A DNA stretch of 8,459 bases from Sphingomonas taxi. GTDB taxonomy: Bacteria > Pseudomonadota > Alphaproteobacteria > Sphingomonadales > Sphingomonadaceae. Below, one piece after another: positions 1 through 6,900 of the stretch. The notes under the pieces were generated by a model. The model saw only the letters and a list, made by a program, of their open reading frames with translations, did no database searches and was not told the origin of the DNA. The number at the start of each line of letters is the position of its first letter. The first letter of the stretch is position 1. The position numbers and the translations under genes are program-made. The stretch covers positions 1-8,459 of the forward strand of contig QFMX01000019.1 in assembly GCA_003240625.1 (NCBI GenBank). The letters run 5' to 3'.

Positions 1-1
1 C

Positions 2-523
2 GGCGGCGATATCGGCACTGCGCTGGTCGGAGCATTTCAGGGCGCCGAGAACGCCATCGGCGAGTTCGTGAAGACCGGCAAGCTGAGCTTCCGCGACCTC
101 GTGACTTCGTTGATCGCCGATCTGGCGAAGCTCGCGGCGCGACGCTTCATCCTCGGCCCCATCGCCAATGTGCTGTCCGGAGCTCTCGGCGGCGCGGGCG
201 GAATTTTCGCCAACGTCCTGCATGCCGGTGGGATGGTCGGGGCGCCGGGTCCGGGCCGCATGGTGCCGGCGCTCGCCTTCGCCAACGCCCCGCGCATGCA
301 TTCCGGCGGCTGGGCGGGACTCAGGCCGGACGAGGTGCCCGCGATCCTGCAACGCGGCGAGCGGGTGCTCTCGCGCAGGGAAGCCGCAGGTTACGGCTCC
401 GCCGCCGCCCCGGCCGTCAATGTCACGATCAACGCCCGCGACGCCGAGAGCTTCCGCCAGTCCCGCACACAGATCGCGGCCGATATCGCCCGCGCGGTCT
501 CGCTCGGGCGGCGCGGCATGTGA
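2..523 (+). CDS. Phage tail tape-measure protein, C-terminal part (5' end outside window)
   Basis: The frame is open from the left edge to a TGA at 521-523, so these 173 residues are the C-terminal end of a larger protein; the GTG at 68 is internal, not the true start. The stretch FVKTGKLSFRDLV followed by LAKLAARR resembles the C-terminal domain of lambda-type tape-measure proteins (TIGR01541/PF09718). Next comes a Gly/Ala-rich hydrophobic stretch (GPIANVLSGALGGAGG), then HSGGWAGLRPDEVPAILQRG and ERVLSRRE, a signature seen at the end of many such tail proteins. In this family the protein spans the tail lumen, sets tail length and is ejected before the DNA. The next gene begins 41 bp after the stop. 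The match corresponds to position g11 of the RcGTA cluster. Total length, coiled coil and any N-terminal domain cannot be seen. Confidence 0.88.
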   Translation, partial: GGDIGTALVGAFQGAENAIGEFVKTGKLSFRDLVTSLIADLAKLAARRFILGPIANVLSGALGGAGGIFANVLHAGGMVGAPGPGRMVPALAFANAPRMHSGGWAGLRPDEVPAILQRGERVLSRREAAGYGSAAAPAVNVTINARDAESFRQSRTQIAADIARAVSLGRRGM

Positions 524-563
524 GCCCGGGCCGGCACAACCCTGAACCCTGCAGAGAACAGCC

Positions 564-1190
564 ATGGCGTTTCACGAAGTCCGGTTCCCGGACGACATCA
601 GCCGTGGTGCGCGCGGCGGACCCGAGCGGCGCACCCAGATCGTCGAACTGGCCTCCGGCGACGAGGAGCGCAACGCCACCTGGGCCAACTCGCGCCGCCG
701 CTATGATGTGGCCTATGGCATCCGCCGCGCCGACGATCTGGCAGCGGTGGTCGCCTTCTTCGAGGCCCGCAACGGCCGCCTGCACGGGTTCCGGTTCAAG
801 GACTGGGGCGACCACAAGTCTTGCCTGCCCTCGGGCACGCCATCGCCGATTGACCAGCAGATCGGCACCGGCGACGGCACGACGACCGCCTTCCAGCTGG
901 TGAAGCGCTACAGCTCCGGCGCGCAGTCCTGGACGCGCAGCATCGCCAAGCCGGTGGCCGGGACGGTGACCATCGCCCTGAACGGCACCCCGCAGGCATC
1001 CGGCTGGTCGGTTGCTACCACCACCGGCCTCGTCACCTTCGCCACGCCCCCCGCCGCGGGCATCGCCGTCACCGCAGGCTTCACCTTCGACGTGCCGGTC
1101 CGCTTCGACAGCGATGCGCTCGACGTCACCCTCGATCTCGAACGTCTCGGTTCGATTACCTCCATCCCGCTGCTGGAGATCCGACGATGA
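564..1190 (+). CDS. DUF2460 distal tail protein (RcGTA g12-like)
   Basis: This 208-residue protein matches the DUF2460/TIGR02217 family, whose RcGTA member is g12, the distal tail protein that joins the tail tube to the baseplate. Family hallmarks are visible: FHEVRFPDDISRGARGG at residues 3-19, then TQIVELASGDEERNATW at 24-40, the R-R-R-Y motif at 44-47, and FRFKDWGDHKS at 76-86. The second half (residues about 98-208) looks like a beta-rich domain ending in an LDLERLGSI segment. Length is close to that usual for the family. The ATG at 564 has a weak purine-rich site (AGAGA, 553-557) six bases upstream and gives the conserved MAFHEVRFP start. Its stop overlaps the next start in an ATGA (1187-1190). 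In RcGTA the next gene is the DUF2163 hub; here a lysis block lies between. Confidence 0.92.
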   Translation: MAFHEVRFPDDISRGARGGPERRTQIVELASGDEERNATWANSRRRYDVAYGIRRADDLAAVVAFFEARNGRLHGFRFKDWGDHKSCLPSGTPSPIDQQIGTGDGTTTAFQLVKRYSSGAQSWTRSIAKPVAGTVTIALNGTPQASGWSVATTTGLVTFATPPAAGIAVTAGFTFDVPVRFDSDALDVTLDLERLGSITSIPLLEIRR

Positions 1191-1534
1191 ATGACGAGCC
1201 CGGCTTCTTCGCCAGCGTGTTGCGCGACCTGGCCGCCTCCACGGCGGTGATCCTCGCCGCCTGGGGCGCGCTTGGGGGCGCGACCAATGCGCTGACCACG
1301 CGGATGCGGCTGCGCGATGCGCTGCGCCATATCCTGCTGGGCGGGCTGATCGCGGCCGGGATGGGCAGCCTCTCGATGGCGATCATCGCCCGCTGGCTGG
1401 GCCTGCCGCCCGAGGCCATTCCGGCCGGGGGCTCGGCGGGCTCGGCCGCCTATCTCGTCGGGGTCTTCGGCCCGGCCTTCATCGAGCTGATCCTCGCCCG
1501 GCTGCGCAGGGCGAAGGGAGGTTACGATGAATGA
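1187..1534 (+). CDS. Putative holin, three membrane segments (LydA/superfamily III-like)
   Basis: A 115-residue hydrophobic protein with three likely membrane segments at about residues 15-35, 46-68 and 83-105, short polar loops, and a basic tail (RLRRAKGGYDE). The AWGALGGATNALT stretch at 25-37 recalls the LydA-type phage holin family (PF16083), but I place it by look and context, not by a search. A holin would gather in the inner membrane and open holes that let the lysozyme encoded 476 bp downstream reach peptidoglycan. The ATG at 1187 has GGAG at 1175-1178, eight bases upstream, and overlaps the stop of the DUF2460 gene by 4 bp, so its translation is probably coupled. No second Met or basic N-terminal extension suggests a dual-start antiholin; the next Met is residue 40. 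It could instead be another phage membrane protein of unknown role. Confidence 0.72.
   Translation: MNDEPGFFASVLRDLAASTAVILAAWGALGGATNALTTRMRLRDALRHILLGGLIAAGMGSLSMAIIARWLGLPPEAIPAGGSAGSAAYLVGVFGPAFIELILARLRRAKGGYDE
1514..1521 (+). promoter_or_regulatory. Strong Shine-Dalgarno site for the 43-codon gene
   Basis: AAGGGAGG lies inside the 3' end of the holin-like gene, with five bases between GGAGG and the ATG at 1527. It is one of the best ribosome binding sites in the window and decides that 1527, not the ATG at 1531 in another frame, is the start of the next gene. Confidence 0.7.
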
Positions 1535-1658
1535 GCTTCTCCGCCTTGCCCGATCCATTCGCTGCGACACGCCCGACCCGCAGCAGACGTTCAGTCACCG
1601 TCTGCGCATCGGCCTCGTCATCGCCACACTGATCCTCCTGATCTCCATCCTCGGATAA
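1527..1658 (+). CDS. Small single-span membrane protein (43 aa), probable lysis accessory
   Basis: A short reading frame easily missed because of its length. It encodes 43 residues: a polar N-terminal half (residues 1-27, with a PDPQQ patch at 16-20 and basic HRLR at 24-27) and a hydrophobic C-terminal span, IGLVIATLILLISILG at 28-43, directly before the TAA. Support comes from the strong ribosome site at 1514-1521, the 8-bp overlap with the holin-like gene, the 4-bp gap to the lysozyme gene, and a hydrophobic run that reads like a real membrane segment. The basic residues before the span predict the N-terminus in the cytoplasm. It has no periplasmic domain and no lipobox, so it is not a spanin. 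It may be a small holin, a holin partner or an antiholin. I do not recognise a family, and function is inferred from position only. Confidence 0.62.
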   Translation: MNELLRLARSIRCDTPDPQQTFSHRLRIGLVIATLILLISILG

Positions 1659-1662
1659 TCCC

Positions 1663-2349
1663 ATGCAGATGACAGACCGGGGCCTGCTGGCCCTTGTCCG
1701 GCACGAAGGCATCGTGCCCGGACCCTATCTCGATGTCGCCGGCGTCTGGACCTTCGGCATCGGCCACACCGCCGCATCCAGGCCGCCCGATCCGGCCCGG
1801 ATGGCCCGTGGCATGCCCGCCGACATCGATGCCGGCATCCGCGAGGCGTTCCGGGTCTTCCGGACCCATCTTGCGACCTATGAGGCGGCGGTGCGGCGCG
1901 AGGTGAAGGTGTCGCTCGCGCCCCACGAGTTCGATGCGCTGGTCTCGTTCCACTATAACACCGGCGGCATCGCCCGGGCCGCGCTGACGAAGGCTCTGAA
2001 CGCGGGCAACCGCGCGGCGGCAGCGGACGGTTTCATGGGCTGGCTCAAGCCCGCCGCGATCCGCTCTCGCCGCGAGGCGGAGCGCGATCTGTTCCGCCAT
2101 GCGCGCTATCCGACCGGGACCATTCCCGTCTGGGCGGTCGACCGCAACGGGAGGGTCGATTTCTCGCGGCCCGTGCGGAGGCTGACCGAACCCGAGGCGC
2201 TGGCGCTGCTCCGTCCAGCCGTACCTCCGTTGCCTCCGGCACCCTTGCCGAATGGCGCTGCGCCGCCCGCTGCCGCAGCGCCTCCACCAGCAACACTGGT
2301 CCAGCGCCTTCTCGCCTTCCTCAAATCCCTGATCGGAGTACCGACATGA
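1663..2349 (+). CDS. Phage lysozyme (GH24 muramidase), endolysin
   Basis: A 228-residue T4-type lysozyme that would cut the MurNAc-GlcNAc bond of peptidoglycan. The catalytic set is intact: Glu15 in RHEG, Asp24 in YLDVAG and Thr30 in WTFGIGHT. Their spacing (9 and 6) equals that of T4 lysozyme Glu11, Asp20 and Thr26. FDALVSFHYNTGG at 90-102 is the second family signature. The GH24 fold ends near residue 150; a segment IPVWAVDRNGRVDFSRP (154-170) follows, then a Pro/Ala-rich linker (about 185-210) and a possible amphipathic helix (LVQRLLAFLKSLIG, 212-225). No signal peptide or anchor is seen at the N-terminus, so export would rely on a holin. The start is ATG 1663 with only a weak GGA upstream; Met3 (ATG 1669) is an alternative. 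Membrane genes on both sides favour an endolysin over a virion-borne lysozyme. Confidence 0.9.
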   Translation: MQMTDRGLLALVRHEGIVPGPYLDVAGVWTFGIGHTAASRPPDPARMARGMPADIDAGIREAFRVFRTHLATYEAAVRREVKVSLAPHEFDALVSFHYNTGGIARAALTKALNAGNRAAAADGFMGWLKPAAIRSRREAERDLFRHARYPTGTIPVWAVDRNGRVDFSRPVRRLTEPEALALLRPAVPPLPPAPLPNGAAPPAAAAPPPATLVQRLLAFLKSLIGVPT

Positions 2350-2555
2350 ACTGGAACCTTGCCCGCGGCCTCGTCTATCTGGCCTGCCTCGCCGCCTCCG
2401 GCCTCGCCATGGCCGGGCTGGCGGATTTTGATCTCGCGACCGGCACGCTCGATATCCGCCCCTTCAACCTCTACGTCCTGACCGGCGCGGGCGGCGGCGT
2501 GGTGTCCTCGCTTCTCGCCTCGGTAGCGCTGCTGCGCGGCTGGGGGCGGAAGTGA
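2346..2555 (+). CDS. Small two-span membrane protein (69 aa), possible second holin or antiholin
   Basis: A 69-residue protein with two probable membrane segments, about residues 6-26 (ARGLVYLACLAASGLAMAGL) and 41-64 (centred on a glycine-rich TGAGGGVVSSLLASVAL), joined by an acidic loop (DFDLATGTLDIRPF, 27-40). It ends in a basic RGWGRK tail. That charge pattern suggests a hairpin with the loop outside and both ends in the cytoplasm. The ATG overlaps the lysozyme stop (ATGA, 2346-2349) and has GGAG at 2335-2338 seven bases upstream. Its own stop overlaps the next start (GTGA, 2552-2555). Size, topology and position beside the lysozyme fit a class II holin or a holin regulator. I recall similar small proteins next to lysozyme genes in rhodobacterial prophages, without known function, so the role is inferred. 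Confidence 0.72.
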   Translation: MNWNLARGLVYLACLAASGLAMAGLADFDLATGTLDIRPFNLYVLTGAGGGVVSSLLASVALLRGWGRK

Positions 2556-3436
2556 AGTCGCTCTCGCCCGCGCTGCAGGCCCATCTCGACGAGGGCACCA
2601 CCACGCTGGCCTGGTGCTGGCGGATCGTGCGTTCGGACGGCGTCAGTTTCGGTTTCACCGATCACGACCGGACGCTTTCCTTCGGCGGCACGGATTTCGA
2701 GCCGGAGAGCGGGTTGACGGCATCGGAGGTCCGCTCCGGTTCGGACCTGTCGGTCGACGCGCAGGACGCCGAGGGTGTGCTCACCTCCGACCGCATCACC
2801 GAGACCGACATCCTCGACGGGTGCTGGGACAATGCGGCGGTCGAGGTCTGGCGAGTGAACTGGGCTGCGCCCGCGCAGCGCGTGCTGATGCGGCGCGGCG
2901 CCATCGGCCAGATCCGGCGCGGACGGCTGGCCTTCGTGGCCGAGGTGCGGTCGCTGGCGCATGTCCTCGGCCAGACCGTCGGGCGGACGTTTCAGGCGAC
3001 CTGTGATGCGGCGCTCGGCGATACACGCTGCGGCGTCGATCTGGACTCATCGGCCTTCAGAGGCACGGGTGCGGTGATCGACCCACTGCGCGATCGGGCG
3101 TTCACCGCCTCGGGTCTCGCCAGCTTCACCTCCGGCTGGTTCACCTTCGGCACGGTCGAATGGACCAGCGGCGCCAATGCCGGGCGGCGGGCAGAGATCA
3201 TCGCGCATGACCTGACCGACGGCATCGCGGTGCTGACGCTGCTGGAAGCCCCGGTGCGGCCCATTGCAGGGGGTGACGGGCTCATCGTCCGCGCCGGCTG
3301 CGACAAGCGCATCGAGACCTGCGGCGCGAAGTTCGCCAATACCGCCAGTTTCCGGGGCTTTCCGCATATCCCCGGTCAGGACGCCATCCTGCGTTACGCG
3401 ACGAAGGACGGCGGCCACCAAGGGTCCGTGCTGTGA
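2552..3436 (+). CDS. DUF2163 tail hub protein (RcGTA g13-like), putative Fe-S binding
   Basis: This 294-residue protein matches DUF2163/TIGR02218, the family of RcGTA g13, the baseplate hub protein. Visible marks are LSPALQAHLDEGTTTLAWCW at the N-terminus, GFTDHDRTLSFGG at 34-46, TCDAALGDTRCGVDL at 150-164, and the C-terminal block CDKRIETCGAKFANTASFRG at 250-269 followed by FPHIPGQD. Cys151, Cys160, Cys250 and Cys257 form two pairs well placed to hold an iron-sulfur cluster, as the analogous lambda tail-tip protein gpL does; binding here is inferred. The start is GTG 2552, overlapping the preceding stop in a GTGA, with a G-rich tract at 2542-2546 upstream. It ends in a second GTGA overlap (3433-3436) with the peptidase gene, so the two are probably made in a coupled way. 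Length is normal for the family. Confidence 0.92.
   Translation: MKSLSPALQAHLDEGTTTLAWCWRIVRSDGVSFGFTDHDRTLSFGGTDFEPESGLTASEVRSGSDLSVDAQDAEGVLTSDRITETDILDGCWDNAAVEVWRVNWAAPAQRVLMRRGAIGQIRRGRLAFVAEVRSLAHVLGQTVGRTFQATCDAALGDTRCGVDLDSSAFRGTGAVIDPLRDRAFTASGLASFTSGWFTFGTVEWTSGANAGRRAEIIAHDLTDGIAVLTLLEAPVRPIAGGDGLIVRAGCDKRIETCGAKFANTASFRGFPHIPGQDAILRYATKDGGHQGSVL
3420..3424 (+). promoter_or_regulatory. Ribosome binding site for the NlpC/P60 gene
   Basis: AAGGG sits eight bases upstream of the GTG at 3433, within the last codons of the DUF2163 gene, and supports that non-ATG start. The start itself overlaps the preceding stop codon. Confidence 0.5.
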
Positions 3437-3909
3437 TTGCCGCCGATCCGAAACTGGTGATCGCCGCCGCGCGATCCTGGCTCGGCACGCCCTACCACGA
3501 TCAGGCCAGTCTGCGCGGCGTCGGCTGCGACTGCCTTGGTCTCGCCCGAGGCGTCTGGCGCGAGGTTGTCGGCCCCGAGCCGTTCCCGACCCCGGCCTAC
3601 AGCCGTGACTGGGGCGAGATCGGGCCGCGTGAAGTTCTGGCCGAAGGGGCGCGGCGGATGATGCCGGAGATCGCCCTGTCCGACATCGGCCCGGGCGCGC
3701 TGGTCCTGTTCCGGATGAAGCCCCGCGCCATCGCCAAGCATGTCGGGATCGTCACCGGCCCCCAGACCTTCCTCCATGCCTATGAGCGGCTCGGCGTCAT
3801 CGAGGAACCGCTCACCCCCACCTGGCGACGGCGCATCGCCTTCGCCTTCCTGTTCCCCCGTCCGGCCGCACCCGAATGCAGGAAGGCCCGGCACAAGAGA
3901 AAGTCCTGA
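3433..3909 (+). CDS. NlpC/P60 cell-wall peptidase of the tail (RcGTA g14-like)
   Basis: A 158-residue NlpC/P60 cysteine peptidase of the phage type (TIGR02219), equivalent to RcGTA g14, which cleaves peptide stems of peptidoglycan while the tail crosses the cell wall. The active-site residues are all present: Cys34 in the GVGCDCLGLARGVW block, His103 in AKHVGIVT and a third polar residue, His115, in FLHAYE. SWLGTPYHDQAS at 15-26 is the typical run-in to the active site. The C-terminus is basic (RKARHKRKS). The start is GTG 3433, overlapping the DUF2163 stop by 4 bp, with AAGGG upstream. Only 3 bp separate its TGA from the next gene. It lies where g14 lies in the GTA cluster, between hub and megatron genes, which supports a role in infection and not in release. 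Confidence 0.92.
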   Translation: MIAADPKLVIAAARSWLGTPYHDQASLRGVGCDCLGLARGVWREVVGPEPFPTPAYSRDWGEIGPREVLAEGARRMMPEIALSDIGPGALVLFRMKPRAIAKHVGIVTGPQTFLHAYERLGVIEEPLTPTWRRRIAFAFLFPRPAAPECRKARHKRKS

Positions 3910-3912
3910 CCC

Positions 3913-6900
3913 GTGGCCACCCTCGTTCTCGGCGTTGCCGGCGCCGCCATTGGCGGCAGCATCGGCGGCGCGATCCTCGGCGTCAGCGCAGCCACCATCG
4001 GCGGCTTCATCGGCTCGACCGTGGGCTCGGTGGTCGACAGCTGGATCGTCTCATCGCTGGCGCCGACCCAGCGCATCGAGGGCGCGCGGCTCGACACGCT
4101 GCGCATCACCTCCTCGACGGAGGGCGCCGTCATCCCGCGGCTCTATGGGCGCATGCGCATGGGCGGCAACATCGTCTGGGCGACCGATTTCCGCGAGGAG
4201 ACGAAGACCACCACCCAGGGCGGCGGCAAGGGTGGCGGCGGGGGCAAGGTCAAGACCACCGAGTATCTCTACTATGCGTCTTTCGCCGTGGCGCTGTGCG
4301 AAGGTCCGATCACCGGCATCGGCCGCATCTGGGCCGACGGCAAGCCGATGGACCTCTCCGGCGTGACCTGGCGCTGGTATCCCGGCGACGAGAACCAGAG
4401 CGTCGATCCCTTCATCGCGGCGAGGATGGGCGCGGCCAGCACCCCCGCCTATCGCGGCACCGCCTATGTCGTGTTCGAGGAACTGCCGCTCTCGACCTAT
4501 GGCAACCGGCTGCCGCAGCTCTCCTTCGAGGTGTTCCGCCCGCTCGCCGACCCCGACACCGCTGAAGGGCTGACCCGCGCCGTCACGATGATCCCGGCCT
4601 CGGGCGAGTTCACCTATGCCACGCAAGCGATCCGCAAGACCGATGGCGGCGCGACGCAGGCCGAGAACCTGAACGCGCTGCCCGACGAGGCCGATATCAT
4701 CGCGGCGCTGGATCGGCTGCAGGCGATGGCGCCTGCGGTCGAGAGCGTCAGCCTCGTCGTCGCCTGGTTCGGCGACGACCTGCGCGCGGGATCCTGCAAG
4801 GTGCGGCCGGGCGTCGAGGTTGCGGCGAAATCGACCACGCCGCGCAGCTGGTCGGTCAACGGAGTGAGCCGTGGCAATGCTTTCCTCGTCAGCCGCGACG
4901 ATCAGGACCGCCCGGTCTATGGCGGTACACCCTCCGACTTCGCCGTGGTGCAGGCGATCCGGGAGATGAAGGCGCGCAGGCTGCGGGTAACCTTCTATCC
5001 CTTCATCCTGATGGACGTTCCGCCCGGCAACACGCTGCCGAACCCGTATTCCGACAACGCCGCCGATTTGGGCCAGCCCGCCTTCCCGTGGCGGGGGCGG
5101 ATCACCTGTTCGCCCGCGGCGGGCTATGCGGGATCGGTCGACAAGACCGGCACTGCCGCCACGCAGGTCGCGGCGCTGTTCGGCGCGGCGACGCCCGCGA
5201 ATTTCAGCGTCTCGGGCCAGTCGGTTTCGTGGACGGGCACGCCCGGCGACTGGGGCCTGCGGCGCATGGTGCTGCACTACGCCCATCTCTGCGCGGCGGC
5301 GGGCGGGGTCGATGCCTTCCTGATCGGGACCGAGATGCCGGGGCTAACCACCATCCGCTCGGGCGCCAGCAGCTATCCGGCGGTGCAGGCCTATCGGGAT
5401 CTGGCCACCGATGTCCGGTCCATCCTCGGGGGAGGCACCAGGATCGGATACGCCGCCGACTGGTCGGAATATTTCGGGCACCATCCGAATGATGCCAGCG
5501 GCGACGTGCTCTTCCACCTCGACCCGCTCTGGGCCGATCCCGAGATCGACTTCGTCGGCATCGACAACTACATGCCGCTGTCCGACTGGCGTGACGGCTG
5601 GGATCATCTCGACGCGCAGGAGGGCTGGCCCGCGATCTACGAGCGCGCCTATCTGCAGGCGAACATCGCGGGTGGCGAAGGGTTTGAGTGGTTCTACGCC
5701 AGTGCAGCGGACCGCTCCGCGCAGGTGCGGGCCCCCATCACGGACGGCGCCGCCAGCAAGCCGTGGGTCTTCCGCTACAAGGATCTGCGCGCCTGGTGGT
5801 CGAACCCGCACTACGACCGCCCGGGCGGGGTGGAGAGCGGCACGGCGACGGCTTGGGTGCCGCAGTCCAAGCCCATCCGCTTCACCGAGCTTGGCTGCCC
5901 CGCCATCGACCGCGGCACCAACCAGCCCAATGTCTTCTTCGACCCGAAATCGTCGGAGAGCTTTACGCCGTATTTCTCGCGGGGCTGGCGGGACGACGCG
6001 ATCCAGCGCGCCTATCTGGAAGCCACCTATCTCTGGTGGGGCGAAGCCGCGAACAATCCGCTGTCCTCGGTCTATGGCGGGCGCATGGTCCATGTCCCCG
6101 AATGCGCCGCTTGGACCTGGGACGCGCGGCCCTATCCGTTCTTTCCGGCGCTGACCGACGTCTGGACCGACGGCGCGAACTGGAGGCTCGGCCATTGGCT
6201 GACCGGCCGTCTCGGGGCGGTCTCGCTCGCCGCACTTGTCCGTCACCTCTGCCTGCGGGCGGGGATGCCGGAATCCCGCATCGACGTCACCGCCCTCTGG
6301 GGCGCAGTCGAGGGCTATGCCATCACCGCGCTGGAAAGCCCGCGCGCCTCGATCACCACGCTGTCACGGCATTTCGGTCTCGATGCCGTGGAGACCGAGG
6401 GCGTGATCCGCTTTGTCATGCGCGGCCGGGCGTCGGTCACCACCATAAACCCCGACGACCTGGTGGCCTCCCGCGAGGGTGACGTGCTGGCGCTGACCCG
6501 TGGACAGGAGACCGAACTGCCGCAGGCGCTGAAGTGGCAGGTCGCGCGGGCGGACGAGGATTATGACGTCGCGCTCGTCGAGGCGCGGCGCATCACCGTG
6601 GACACGACCCGGATCGCCTCGGAATCCTTCCCGATGGCGGTGCCGCCCGAAGAGGCCGAGCGCCGCTGCCGCCGCGCGTTGATGGAGGCTTGGGTGGGGC
6701 GGGAGACGGCGGCCTTCCGTCTGCCGCCCTCGCGCCTCGCGCTCGATCCGGCCGATGCGATCCGGCTGGAGCATGACGGGCGGCTGATCGATCTGCGGCT
6801 CGTCTCCATCGCCGATGCCGAGGCGCGCGGCATCGAGGCGGTCCGCCAGGATCGCGCGAGCTACGATCTGCCGCCCGGCGATCCGCGCGCGGCGTCGCTG

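Noticed and set aside
68..70. GTG as start of the first gene
   Set aside because: The same frame is open and protein-like upstream to the window edge, with a GAFQGAENAIGEFV stretch that fits the tape-measure family, so this codon is internal.
168..545. Overlapping + strand frames at 168-545, 520-903 and 3740-4366
   Set aside because: They are out-of-frame shadows of the tape-measure, DUF2460 and peptidase/megatron genes, with low-complexity Arg/Pro/Ser-rich products.
524..563. Possible terminator or promoter in the longest intergenic gap, with the palindrome GCCCGGGC at 524-531
   Set aside because: The palindrome has no loop and no T-tract, and no -35/-10 pair is evident. An 8-base GC palindrome is expected by chance in DNA this rich in G and C.
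1527..2555. Rz/Rz1-type spanin pair in the lysis block
   Set aside because: No embedded frame shows a lipobox cysteine, and neither small membrane protein has a periplasmic coiled-coil domain.
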